Assembly: GCF_002075795.1 (NCBI RefSeq)
Contig: NZ_CP020472.1
Span: forward strand, 3,145,001-3,209,000
Direction: 5' to 3'
DNA: 64,000 nt
DNA from: Shewanella japonica
Lineage (GTDB): Bacteria > Pseudomonadota > Gammaproteobacteria > Enterobacterales > Shewanellaceae
Shown piece by piece: positions 47,939 through 56,238 of the stretch (its first letter is position 1; every line of letters begins with the position of its first letter). The position numbers were made by a program, and so were the translations under genes. The notes under the pieces are model-generated. The model saw only the letters and a list, made by a program, of their open reading frames with translations. It ran no database searches and was not told the origin of the DNA.

Positions 47939-49106
47939 AAGAGAACCAGCTAACAAGACGGATCCAGAACTTACCAAATAGGTTCATTATCGAGCTCTCT
48001 TTGGTGTAGACCATCACGTCGGCTTGTCCGCCAACACGACGTAATCCTTTAGCTTCCTCTTCATCAAATACAATCGTGACAGGGAAGCGTTGAGATTGTC
48101 TTAACCAACCCGTTTGCCCTGTCGTTTGCGCTAATTTACCCGTTTGCTCGTTTTGGCCCCAATCGACACCATAATCAATGTAGGCGACTTTACCTGTAAA
48201 GACTTCACCAGGCGCGTAATCAAGTGCGAACTCCACTTTATCGCCAGGCTTCATATTGCCAATACTGTTTTCTCTAAAGTTTGCTTCAATCCACACATCT
48301 TCAGAAGAAATAAATGTCATAACAGGCTGGCCTGCATTGGCATAAAAGCCTTCTTTTAAACGGAAGTTTGATGCAACACCATCTGTTGGCGCTTTAATTT
48401 CGGTTCTTGCTAAATTAAGCTCGGCCTGTTCTAACGCTAACAGTGCAGATTTAACGGCGGTATTATTTTCACCTTCAGAACCTAAACGTTCTTCTGCTTT
48501 AGCTAAATCAGCTTTTGCAGCTGCGACACCAGACTCGGCACTGACTAACTCAGCACGGGCATTATCGGCATCAGCTTGTGACATAACTTGTTGCTCAACC
48601 ATAGTAAAAATACGCTTTGATTGTACCTGCGCATTTTTATAATTCGCTTCCGCATTAGCCACTTTAGCCTTAGCAGCTGTCACATTAGCAGTTAATGCCC
48701 CCATATTTTGCCCTGCTTGGGTCACTTGCTGTTGAGCAGTAAACAAGGCAATTTCATAATCTCTTGGATTAATACGAGCTAACACTTCCCCTTCACGGAC
48801 CAAAGTATTTGCAGTGGTAAGAATTTCAATTACCTCACCTGACACTTGAGGTGTAATCGGCACAACATATCCGCGTACTCGTCCTAAGTCCGTTGACGGT
48901 ATATAGCGATCGGCAAATAAATGGAATACAAATAAAAAGCACACCACTAGTAGAATAATATTAGTAATTTTTCGGATTTTTTGATTCTTAGCTTTGTCAG
49001 CAGGTGCATCTGGTGAGGCATTATCGGCGACAACATCGGTTTTTTGAGCTTCTTCTGTAGGCTTTTCTTCTTGCGTTGAAGGAAGCTCTTTTTTATTTTC
49101 TGTCAT
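47928..49106 (-). CDS. HlyD-family membrane fusion protein (EmrA-like)
   Basis: 392 residues. An acidic N-terminal tail, one membrane helix (about 43-63, ITNIILLVVCFLFVFHLF), biotinyl-lipoyl-like half (RGYVVPITPQVSGEVIEI), an alanine-rich coiled-coil hairpin (about 115-210), the second lipoyl half (TEIKAPTDGVASNFRLKEG) and a beta-barrel part. It links an inner-membrane pump to an outer-membrane channel. I use the ATG at MTENKKEL rather than the one seven codons upstream. The downstream overlap with DUF2955 indicates an operon. Confidence 0.92.
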   Translation of the reverse strand: MTENKKELPSTQEEKPTEEAQKTDVVADNASPDAPADKAKNQKIRKITNIILLVVCFLFVFHLFADRYIPSTDLGRVRGYVVPITPQVSGEVIEILTTANTLVREGEVLARINPRDYEIALFTAQQQVTQAGQNMGALTANVTAAKAKVANAEANYKNAQVQSKRIFTMVEQQVMSQADADNARAELVSAESGVAAAKADLAKAEERLGSEGENNTAVKSALLALEQAELNLARTEIKAPTDGVASNFRLKEGFYANAGQPVMTFISSEDVWIEANFRENSIGNMKPGDKVEFALDYAPGEVFTGKVAYIDYGVDWGQNEQTGKLAQTTGQTGWLRQSQRFPVTIVFDEEEAKGLRRVGGQADVMVYTKESSIMNLFGKFWIRLVSWFSYVR

Positions 49107-49365
49107 ATCTTTCCCTTGAATAGCCACACGAAATAACGTTTAAAAGACTTTATTTCAACACCGACAATGTTAACAAGTATTCAATCAGTTGTTAGCAGAA
49201 TTCAAGTATAGAATTATTTTGCTAAAGATCTCAAATATAACGATTAAATTCTCAAACAATATATCGCTATTCAGTACGGAAAAATAAGCAAAGAGGCAAG
49301 TAAATGAAGTCAGTTATACACCTATAATGGTCATCAACTCACTTCATTTTTAGGATGTACACAGA

Positions 49366-49764
49366 TTAGTTTTTTGAAAAGCTCTGTAATGCAATCATCG
49401 CAGCAGAAGCTTTATCTGCAGGTACGAAGATGTGATCATGGTAGTAAGCCGCAATCACATTGGCACTGATATTATGCTGCGTCAGTTTATCTGATATTGC
49501 TGCCGTTAAGCCAACCGCTTCAAGGCTCGAGTGAACGGTTAACGTGATTTGCTTAAATTTTGCCTCAAATGGCAGGTATGCCTGTGTGGCACTTTCCGCC
49601 GATAACACTAAGGTTAAGCCTTCTTTTTCTTGAAAAAAACATACTGGATTAAGGTGAACATAATCAGCAATTCGCCCCGTTACAGAACAAAAAACAAATT
49701 CCCCAGCTTGAAGTTCTGGAGACATACTTGATAATAATTGCGATAAATTAGTCATTCCTGTCAT
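49366..49764 (-). CDS. ACT-domain protein
   Basis: 132 residues in two ACT-like halves: FVFCSVTGRIADYVHLNPVCFF and ITLTVHSSLEAVGLTAAISDKLTQHNISANVIAAYYHDHIFV. This matches the stand-alone ACT (formerly DUF2241) family, thought to bind amino acids or small ligands. I chose ATG at 49764 because AGGA lies 7 bases upstream; the ATG ten codons earlier has no Shine-Dalgarno. It is the first ordinary gene beyond the end of the integron array. Confidence 0.85.
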   Translation of the reverse strand: MTGMTNLSQLLSSMSPELQAGEFVFCSVTGRIADYVHLNPVCFFQEKEGLTLVLSAESATQAYLPFEAKFKQITLTVHSSLEAVGLTAAISDKLTQHNISANVIAAYYHDHIFVPADKASAAMIALQSFSKN

Positions 49765-49908
49765 TGCCGTTTCCTGTGCTATCTCAGTTTGCATAATGTC
49801 TTATTACAGATAATTACCATTTTCATTTTGAGCCAATATGATTCGATAACACCTTTCTTTAGTTTTATTCTGTAATCAAATTTTCATTAGAATCGTCTTG
49901 AAACATAA

Positions 49909-50001
49909 TGCCTCAATAACCGGCTAAACGCTGTTGGCTACAAGTAAGTGAGACACAAATAAAATCAACTGTTTTTGTCCTGTTTTAATGATTTGTTAAG
50001 T
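49909..50001 (-). repeat. attC A, decayed terminal site
   Basis: Belongs to the YciI cassette. The gene-proximal side is normal (TTAACAAATC), but the distal core reads GCATTATG instead of GCGTTAGG, so recombination is probably impaired. It marks the end of the array. Confidence 0.7.
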
Positions 50002-50304
50002 GCTAATTGCCAAATCATCAGGAGAAACTCCTGCACCAAGTACGATTGACCAAGTTCTAACTTTCCAATTTTTTACTAAGCCGTTTTGAACATACGGATC
50101 TTGTTTAGCAAACTTCTCCGCAATATCAGGAGAGCTACCTTTAAAAAGTAATACAGCTCCATCGCTAGGCTCAGTTAATGCACCACCTAACAGTAATTCA
50201 CCGCGTTCTACAGCAGATAAGGCAAGTTTAATATGCTCATCTCGGTAAGTTTCTCTTCGAGAGATATAATCAGAAACTACATCATAAGTTAATAGAAAAT
50301 ACAT
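49996..50304 (-). CDS. YciI-like protein (last cassette)
   Basis: 102 residues with the YciI fold signature: MYFLLTYDVVSDYISRR, then RDEHIKLALSAVERGELLLGGALTEPSDGAVLLFKG, DPYVQNGLVKNWKVRTW. YCII proteins are small ferredoxin-like-fold enzymes or domains, mostly of unknown function; the conserved His and Asp-Pro are present. The stop TAA is the first part of its attC. It is the most distal, hence oldest, cassette in the array. Confidence 0.88.
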   Translation of the reverse strand: MYFLLTYDVVSDYISRRETYRDEHIKLALSAVERGELLLGGALTEPSDGAVLLFKGSSPDIAEKFAKQDPYVQNGLVKNWKVRTWSIVLGAGVSPDDLAIST

Positions 50305-50325
50305 ATTCGGCTTAATCCTTTACAC

Positions 50326-50420
50326 CTAACGCCTCAATAAGAGGAATTTATAGTTGGCTTAAATGTTGAACGCAGAGAAAACAGCCAGCTGCAATTTTTC
50401 CAGCTTTAATGCCTTGTTAT
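50326..50420 (-). repeat. attC B
   Basis: Core GCGTTAGG at the left end and ATAACAAGGC at the right, with an imperfect inverted centre. Belongs to the protease cassette. Confidence 0.85.
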
Positions 50421-51262
50421 ATTGCATTTGGCCTCAATCCAATATCTGAGCATACCTCTGGTAAAATTTCCTTAGAGAGACCAGTCGGAAGTGCATCCAA
50501 TTTAGGCGTCGCAAATTGAAGTTGATACAACTCATCCTCGCTCGTAATACTTTCTATCCATGAATTAAAGAAGGAGACTCTGGAGTAAACTTCCGTAACT
50601 CCATATTTACCAATACTACCACCTTCAACTCTGGAGCTAATACCCAACAAATAATTAGTATTGTTTGTTTTTATATAAGCTGGTCCGCCGCTATCTCCAC
50701 CACCAGATACTCCTTCTAACGGTAAAGCTGAACTATCACGATCAAACCGAAACTTTATTAATGGACCATTTGCTAACACGATCTTATTTTCAGCTTTTCT
50801 TAGAACCCCTGCGTTTTCGTAATTATCTATGGTTTGCCCAGTCAATCCATTTCCGGTTCCCCCTACACCTATAAACCAAGTTGATTTTCCAAGCTCATCT
50901 GATTTTTCATAGATAGTTGCAGGCTCAATGTCATTAATAGGGTTAACTAATTTTACAAGTGCAATATCGTGGCTTTTACCTGGCTGATAATTTTTGTGCA
51001 CAAATATTCGTTCTACTTTATGAAGGCCATTGTGTAATGCAATATAGCTACCAGAATTTACGCAAAATGTTGCATGGGCTGCGGTTACAACCCATTTGGG
51101 TTTAATTAGTACTCCATGAGCGCCATCTACATAAAATGTAGCCAAAGGTTTAAAGTCCTCAGAATAGGCAAGGTATTTTTCATTATCAATATCATGCCGA
51201 ACTACAATCGCTGATGCTGATAGGCTTATAAATATTAAAGTAGACACTAGAATTATACGCAT
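50417..51262 (-). CDS. Secreted trypsin-like serine protease (cassette)
   Basis: 281 residues. Signal peptide MRIILVSTLIFISLSASA, chosen start because AAGGAG lies 5 bases upstream; a start 27 codons earlier would run into the attC. The chymotrypsin-fold triad is visible: His in VVTAAHATFC, Asp in KSHDIALVKL and Ser in VSGGGDSGGPAYI. The protein is probably secreted or periplasmic and active. The C-terminal region carries a second cysteine pair. It is an unusually large and complete enzyme for an integron cassette. Confidence 0.9.
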   Translation of the reverse strand: MRIILVSTLIFISLSASAIVVRHDIDNEKYLAYSEDFKPLATFYVDGAHGVLIKPKWVVTAAHATFCVNSGSYIALHNGLHKVERIFVHKNYQPGKSHDIALVKLVNPINDIEPATIYEKSDELGKSTWFIGVGGTGNGLTGQTIDNYENAGVLRKAENKIVLANGPLIKFRFDRDSSALPLEGVSGGGDSGGPAYIKTNNTNYLLGISSRVEGGSIGKYGVTEVYSRVSFFNSWIESITSEDELYQLQFATPKLDALPTGLSKEILPEVCSDIGLRPNAI

Positions 51263-51278
51263 GACACTCCTTTGCAAT

Positions 51279-51379
51279 TTAACGCCATGATAAGAGGTGT
51301 ATAAATGTTGGCTAAAATTAGTGAGGTACGAACGGCTAGCCAACGTTTAGACGTCCTTATCCTTTATCATCTTGTTAGA
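51279..51379 (-). repeat. attC C
   Basis: GCGTTAA core at the left; TCTAACAAGATG at the right. The acyltransferase reading frame continues about 25 bases into this site before its stop. Confidence 0.8.
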
Positions 51380-52378
51380 TGCTATGTTACGTATGAACCT
51401 AGCAACGGGCTTTTCAAAATATTTAAATGATACAAATGCTACTGAAACAGTTAAAACCAAAGATAATAACAACTTCAATTCAACACTTAAATTGAGCTTG
51501 TTTACAAAAATAATAATTGGCATGTGAAGCAAATATAATGAATAAGATACTTTTCCCAAGAAGTCACCGAACCTGTTAGCTAATAGCACATTGTTATCAG
51601 GAACTAAAAATACAATACAAAAAAATACGGAACTCATTACAAGTAATACTTCATAGCTTAACCACATTCTTGTCTTAGCATCAGACGTAACAGATGAGAT
51701 CTCTGGATACATAGCAGGTATTAAGAGTAACACGAAAATAAAGTAATGTTTCTTAAGGTATTTCGGCACCTCAAAAGAGGTATAATGCATTCCAAAAATA
51801 ACCCCAATAAAAAAATAAGGTAAACTTCTTAACGTATTAAATAAGTTGTAACTAACTCCGTTTATGTCTCCATATACTCGTGGAAAGTTTGCAAAAAATA
51901 GCAGGAGCATAACCGCTAATATTGAAAGGTAAATATAGCCCCTCCTATTCTTTGAAAATGACCAAAAAATCAGGAATACGAAGTAAAATTGTATTTCAGG
52001 GGGGATTGACCAAAGTACACTGTCACCATATAAAAATAGAAGATGACTAATCAGTGCATTCGTATCTGGAATGTTATAAAGACTATCATTGCCGATTAAG
52101 GACAAAACATAAGAGCTAAGTACAATAACCAAGAATAATGGAACTACTCTTGCGATTCGAGCTAATAAGTAGCGCTTGATATTAATGCTGTTGAATTTTT
52201 GGGTCATGTATAAGTGAGACATTAAAAAACCACTTAGCAAGAAAAACAGCATTACACCGTACGCTCCAGAGCCTCCGCCTAACATTCCATTAAGCCAATT
52301 TGTAATATCGCTAAAATGAGTAATAAACACAATTAATGCAGCCAACCCACGCAATGTGTTTAATTTTCTAATCTCCAA
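51347..52378 (-). CDS. Acyltransferase 3 (OafA-type) membrane protein, cassette 1
   Basis: 343 residues with about ten membrane helices. The N-terminal RKLNTLRGLAALIVFITHFSDI carries the conserved catalytic His of the acyltransferase_3 family, and VLWSIPPEIQFY is the second conserved motif (IxxExxFY). Family members O-acetylate surface polysaccharides such as LPS. The last residues (ASNKMIKDKDV) are encoded inside attC, so the integron recombination point sets the C-terminus. The start is TTG at 52378; no ATG fits. Confidence 0.9.
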   Translation of the reverse strand: MEIRKLNTLRGLAALIVFITHFSDITNWLNGMLGGGSGAYGVMLFFLLSGFLMSHLYMTQKFNSINIKRYLLARIARVVPLFLVIVLSSYVLSLIGNDSLYNIPDTNALISHLLFLYGDSVLWSIPPEIQFYFVFLIFWSFSKNRRGYIYLSILAVMLLLFFANFPRVYGDINGVSYNLFNTLRSLPYFFIGVIFGMHYTSFEVPKYLKKHYFIFVLLLIPAMYPEISSVTSDAKTRMWLSYEVLLVMSSVFFCIVFLVPDNNVLLANRFGDFLGKVSYSLYLLHMPIIIFVNKLNLSVELKLLLSLVLTVSVAFVSFKYFEKPVARFIRNIASNKMIKDKDV

Positions 52379-52408
52379 CTAAAACCCCGGACTTTAATAA
52401 TGCAGGCA

Positions 52409-52513
52409 TCTAACGCCCAACTAAGGGGCAAATTAATGCTTGGTGCTTGGCTATAATTTGGAACGCAGTGACAAAGCCAAGCTTTATTTGTCCCGCTTTA
52501 GTTACTTGTTAGC
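52409..52513 (-). repeat. attC D
   Basis: GGCGTTAGATG core at the left and GCTAACAAGTAAC at the right; the centre has a GCTTGGC/GCCAAGC inverted repeat. Confidence 0.85.
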
Positions 52514-52831
52514 TATACCTTTATACCCAGCTTTAAAGGTGTTAATGCTGTTAGGGCAATGTTTATACGCCACTTTGTATAACTCTCTAAATTCCTTTTG
52601 CTCGTTTGTATTTGTGTCAAGTTCGAGAGTTGTATTTTCAATTACACTGGTCATTAATGACAATTCTTTAGCTATAAGGTGATCAGGGTTTGTAATTTCT
52701 TTATCGGGAATATTACGCAAGCACTCCATAACTTGAATTACAGGGTTAATATTTTTCTGAGAAGCAATGTCGTTATTGCAAAGCCCTGAAAAAGAAATGC
52801 CTGAAAGAAAAAGCAATATCCATATTTTCAT
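52502..52831 (-). CDS. Small secreted cassette protein, unknown
   Basis: 109 residues with signal peptide MKIWILLFLSGISFSGLC (possible lipobox ending SGLC). The start at 52831 has GGAG 6 bases upstream; the earlier in-frame ATG lies in the attC. The mature part is mainly helical with two cysteines (MECLRN and YKHCPN). I do not recognise the family. Its stop is inside attC D. Confidence 0.7.
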   Translation of the reverse strand: MKIWILLFLSGISFSGLCNNDIASQKNINPVIQVMECLRNIPDKEITNPDHLIAKELSLMTSVIENTTLELDTNTNEQKEFRELYKVAYKHCPNSINTFKAGYKGIANK

Positions 52832-52847
52832 CTGAACTCCAAGTACA

Positions 52848-52958
52848 CCTAACGCTTTGCTAAGGGGCAACTAGCAGTTGGCTAAACTTGCGCGAAGCGC
52901 CAAGCCAACTGTTAATTGTCCCAGTGAATTTACGAACGAACTTGAGCAACTTGTTATG
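52848..52958 (-). repeat. attC E
   Basis: Nearly identical along its whole length to attC K (57279-57385), including the unusual CTTGCGCGAAGCGCCAAG centre. Confidence 0.85.
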
Positions 52959-52964
52959 TAACAC

Positions 52965-53339
52965 TTATCCAGAACCTTTCATGATGTTCTTATTTAGCAG
53001 CTCAAACTCTTTGATTAACTTGTCACAATCTGCCTTTTTAGCTTGGCAGAGTGCTGACATTTGAATGTAAATTGCTTGGTTTTTCTCAAGGACTTTACGC
53101 TTTATCGCTGCTGGGTGAGCTGCGTGAGTCTCGGGAGTAAACGACCATAAAACTAAGCTAGACTCTTCTTTATCTTCGATAATAGTCCAGCCTCCTTGGA
53201 TGCTTAAATTTGTACCATCTTTATTTTTCAATGCTTGAAGAGCTAAGTCGACTGTTTTATATCCAATAGAACTATTTTCATTTGCAGATGATGGGAAGGC
53301 TAATAGTGCGCCAATGAATGCTATAGGTATAATTTTCAC
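52965..53339 (-). CDS. Periplasmic cassette protein, unknown
   Basis: 124 residues. Signal peptide MKIIPIAFIGALLAFPSSANA-like (ending SSAN). The mature part has a WTIIEDKEESSLVLWSFTP strand region and a helical tail with two cysteines (ALCQAKKADCDKL) that could form a disulfide. The ATG has a GAGAG-type Shine-Dalgarno. The family is not recognised. Confidence 0.7.
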   Translation of the reverse strand: MKIIPIAFIGALLAFPSSANENSSIGYKTVDLALQALKNKDGTNLSIQGGWTIIEDKEESSLVLWSFTPETHAAHPAAIKRKVLEKNQAIYIQMSALCQAKKADCDKLIKEFELLNKNIMKGSG

Positions 53340-53351
53340 TAAACTCTCCGT

Positions 53352-53579
53352 GTTACATAACGCCCCAATAAGGGGCTGATAAACGCTTGGATAAACTGTG
53401 TAGCGTAGCGGAACTGAGCCAAGCTTTAGCAGTCCCGTCCTTAATTGGCTTGTATGGATAATAAACCCACCTAATTTACAAATACTTCCCTGTTTCGGGT
53501 AATGTGAGACCCAGGCTTTAGCTGCAACTAAAGCTTTCCTTGTCGTAGTTCGATTGATTGCTGGCTCCTTGTTATATTT
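53352..53579 (-). repeat. attC F, interrupted by an IS remnant
   Basis: The site starts GCGTTATG at the left (53352) and continues to ...TTGGCTTG at 53452. It is then broken by 116 bases of IS end sequence and resumes TTGTTATAT at 53569. Removing the insert restores the normal GGCTTGTTATAT end. Confidence 0.8.
53453..53568 (+). mobile_element. Remnant (left end) of an IS110-family element in attC F
   Basis: Bases match the first 116 bases of the intact element at 60266 with one difference (GCTTTCC against GCTCTCC). The rest of the element, including the transposase, is gone. Confidence 0.9.
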
Positions 53580-54149
53580 CTATTTCAACCGTCTCGCTAG
53601 ATTAACTACACGTTGAGCTAAATATTTTGCAGTTTCAAGATCTGTTTCATGTAATGAACCGTCTGAAGATTGAGCCACAACACCAAGCTGACAGCCTAAC
53701 CTATTTATTCCTCTATCTTTGAAACCTATAGCAGAGTCTAAACCAACCCAAAGCATTCCATGCTGATTAGATAAAGTAACCAGATATTGTAATGTACTCG
53801 TTTGATCTCCGTTTAACTCACTACCAGATGTGAGCCCAGCTGCGATTTTACCTGCCCACAGTTGTTCACACCATAAATCACTAGTTGCATCAGCAAACGC
53901 CTTAAATTGTGCCGAAACTCCGCCCATGTATGTTGGCGTACCAAAAATAATCGCATCACATTTATCTAACAGCGAAAAAACATCAGTTTTCTCAAAACGA
54001 CCCTCGATAATTTCATGACCTTCAATCCTATGTTCAATAACGCTTACATCACTTTGAGATTCAGCTTCAGCGATTATTGCTTTAGCCATTGCCCCTGTTA
54101 CGTCCGTTTTACTGAAATAAACCACACCTATCTTGATCAAAATATACAC
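53580..54149 (-). CDS. Flavodoxin / NAD(P)H-dependent FMN reductase-like protein (cassette)
   Basis: 189 residues with a flavodoxin fold: IGVVYFSKTDVTGAMAKAI (FMN phosphate loop, S-K-T-D-V-T-G), IIFGTPTYMGGVSAQFKAF and a KIAAGLTSG strand, followed by a conserved GMLWVGL loop. This resembles the WrbA/flavodoxin_2-like oxidoreductases. It probably binds FMN and reduces quinones or related compounds. The start is M1; MYILIK may include extra residues. Its attC carries an IS remnant. Confidence 0.87.
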   Translation of the reverse strand: MYILIKIGVVYFSKTDVTGAMAKAIIAEAESQSDVSVIEHRIEGHEIIEGRFEKTDVFSLLDKCDAIIFGTPTYMGGVSAQFKAFADATSDLWCEQLWAGKIAAGLTSGSELNGDQTSTLQYLVTLSNQHGMLWVGLDSAIGFKDRGINRLGCQLGVVAQSSDGSLHETDLETAKYLAQRVVNLARRLK

Positions 54150-54183
54150 CTAGGTAAAAGTCTACCACTGAAATCTAAAGAAA

Positions 54184-54281
54184 TATAACGCCAAGCTAAG
54201 CGGAAAAATGCAGTTGGCTAAAATGTGCGAGGCACGAACGCTAGCCAACTGTAATTTTTCCGTTTAAGCAACTTGTTATGT
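54184..54281 (-). repeat. attC G
   Basis: GGCGTTATA core at the left, CATAACAAGTTGC at the right; CAGTTGGCTA/TAGCCAACTG centre. Confidence 0.88.
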
Positions 54282-54282
54282 T

Positions 54283-54909
54283 TTACACACACTCTATAAT
54301 TTCCATCAATTCAGATTCAGAAATTATACGAATACTTAACTCATTGGCTTTGTTTAACTTAGATGCACCAACCTTGTTTCCTGTAATTAACAAAGTGGTT
54401 TTTTTGGAAATTGAAGATTGTACATTGGCACCTAGATCAATTAGTTCATCAGCTAACTCATCCCTTGTTTCATAATTTTCAAATTTACCACTTAGGACAA
54501 TATTTTCTGACTCCCAATCGATTGATGGATCTTCTAACCAATTCCATTCATGCTCATCGTACTCAGTAAAGGAGTCTTCTTCATCTTCATCAGCGAAGTG
54601 AAAATCATACTCACCGCAATCCCCGATAAAAACAGCCGCCTCAACCGTAATTGCTCCAAGTTCATCGAAAAGAAAAGAAATAAAGTTTTCAACGACTAAT
54701 GACCCCCAAGCATAGAACTTTAAATTATGAATGCCATCTGATTCAGAAGCGGATAAATCTATATCTAAATGTTTATCTACTTCGAAATACTCTGAAGCAT
54801 AAGATAAAGCTTCAAAATTTTTTGATTGAACATCCTGTATAAATTTTGACAATTTACCAGATTTATCTTCAGTGATCTCAACATAAACATTAAACTTATT
54901 CTCTGACAT
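54283..54909 (-). CDS. BRCT-domain cassette protein
   Basis: 208 residues. The N-terminal 130 residues are acidic and unfamiliar (with a DEDEEDSFTEYDEHEWNW stretch). The C-terminal 75 residues form a BRCT domain as in NAD-dependent DNA ligases: ENIVLSGKFENYETRDELADELIDLGANVQSSISKKTTLLI, then SKLNKANELSIRIISESEL. BRCT domains bind DNA ends or phosphoproteins, so a role in DNA metabolism is possible. AAGGAT precedes the ATG, and a promoter lies within the cassette. Confidence 0.88.
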   Translation of the reverse strand: MSENKFNVYVEITEDKSGKLSKFIQDVQSKNFEALSYASEYFEVDKHLDIDLSASESDGIHNLKFYAWGSLVVENFISFLFDELGAITVEAAVFIGDCGEYDFHFADEDEEDSFTEYDEHEWNWLEDPSIDWESENIVLSGKFENYETRDELADELIDLGANVQSSISKKTTLLITGNKVGASKLNKANELSIRIISESELMEIIECV

Positions 54910-54923
54910 AAAATATCCTTTTT

Positions 54924-54953
54924 ATTATAGGTTGCGAAAATTTAGATTGTAAA
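54924..54953 (-). promoter_or_regulatory. Cassette-internal promoter of the BRCT gene
   Basis: On the minus strand: TTTACA (54948-54953), 18 bases, TATAAT (54924-54929), ending about 14 bases before the ATG. It would let this cassette be expressed far from the integron promoter. Confidence 0.55.
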
Positions 54954-54954
54954 A

Positions 54955-54996
54955 CATAACGCCTTGCTAATTTTCCGTTTAAGCAACTTGTTAAGC
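54955..54996 (-). repeat. attC H, very short (about 42 bp)
   Basis: Starts ATAACGCCTTGCTAA and ends TTTAAGCAACTTGTTAA but lacks the whole central inverted region present in attC G. Belongs to the second acyltransferase cassette. Confidence 0.75.
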
Positions 54997-56094
54997 CTTT
55001 TTATTTATTAATTTTTTACCGTAGTTAATTCCGGGTATTTCGATATATTTATATATAAAGTGAGCAACTAGCATTGTTAAAATTAGCAAAGATAAAGAGG
55101 ACGCAATCCAAATTAAGGTAGATAACTCTCCACCTTTTAATACAAACGAGAAAAAAGGAAGCATCAAAATTAAGTGAAATATATATAGAGAATAAGACAT
55201 CTCTGCCAAATATTTTGATGAGCTGTGACTAAATATTCTATTTACAAAAGAATACATAATATTCACTCGTTTTATATTACAAAGCCACCACCAACTGAAG
55301 AGAAATAAAACTGGAATGTATAGAGAGCGATTGCCAAGTAGTAAGAATACAATAGAAATAACAATGACAAAATAATAGCTCTTTGATCTTTCGCTATTGT
55401 TTATAAACAAATATGCAAGGGCAATACCTGCCGCAAAATTATGAAATTTTAAAGGTAAATAACTAGGCATAGGGAAAATAAAACCTAGTTTATATGAAAC
55501 ATAAGCAATCCCCATCATTCCTAATAGGGACACTGTAAAAAAAACAGTAAAATTCTTTTTTAGAAAATAAAAAAGAACAGGAAAGACTAAATAAAACTGC
55601 ATTTCTAGGCCTAAGCTCCAATCAGGCAGAGGCGTACTGAACGAGTAAGAAGGCATGAGCCCAAATATAAATGACGCGTGGATAAAAAAACTTTTAAGCG
55701 GATCTTGAATATAGTATCTCGACATGTCCGTCATTGTATGAGGTAACACTTCTGCAATTAACTCTCTGCTCGCCCCCAAGTAACTTGCAAATATAAGAGC
55801 AATAACTAAACAGAAGTAATAGGCTGGAGCTATTCTAAAAATCCTTCTAATGTAAAAGTTTTTTAAACCTACTGTATTCTTCAGCCCGAAATAAGACTTA
55901 CTAACATTACATTGGAAGTAAATTAAAAAACCTGATGCTAACATAAATGCATTTACAGCTTCCTTCCCTATACTACCTGATAAAAATCCAGGCCCTCCCC
56001 CTAAGATTGCAGCATGATGAAAAAAAACTAGTAATGCAGCCCAGCCCCTTAAAAAATCCAGAAGAGCTATTTCATGCTTCATTGTTGATTGCAT
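54991..56094 (-). CDS. Acyltransferase 3 (OafA-type) membrane protein, cassette 2
   Basis: 367 residues with about ten membrane helices. N-terminal IALLDFLRGWAALLVFFHHAAIL with the conserved Arg and His, and LPDWSLGLEMQFYLVFPV as the second motif. It differs clearly from the other acyltransferase cassette, so the two are not a recent duplicate. It is likely to modify surface glycans. AAGG lies before the ATG at 56094. The stop TAA is at the attC edge. Confidence 0.9.
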   Translation of the reverse strand: MQSTMKHEIALLDFLRGWAALLVFFHHAAILGGGPGFLSGSIGKEAVNAFMLASGFLIYFQCNVSKSYFGLKNTVGLKNFYIRRIFRIAPAYYFCLVIALIFASYLGASRELIAEVLPHTMTDMSRYYIQDPLKSFFIHASFIFGLMPSYSFSTPLPDWSLGLEMQFYLVFPVLFYFLKKNFTVFFTVSLLGMMGIAYVSYKLGFIFPMPSYLPLKFHNFAAGIALAYLFINNSERSKSYYFVIVISIVFLLLGNRSLYIPVLFLFSWWWLCNIKRVNIMYSFVNRIFSHSSSKYLAEMSYSLYIFHLILMLPFFSFVLKGGELSTLIWIASSLSLLILTMLVAHFIYKYIEIPGINYGKKLINKKA

Positions 56095-56135
56095 CTTTTA
56101 CCTTATTTATTATGAAAGTTAATATTTGCCAAGAG

Positions 56136-56238
56136 GCTTAACGCCCTGCTAATAAGTGAACCAAGTGCTGGCGGGCGATTTGCTCAGCAAATGGCATGAC
56201 AGCCTTGGGGAATCTGAATATTAGCAACTTGTTAGCTA
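56136..56238 (-). repeat. attC I
   Basis: A different attC type with GGCGATTTGCTCAGCAAATG in its centre, nearly identical to attC V at 63799-63897. Confidence 0.88.
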
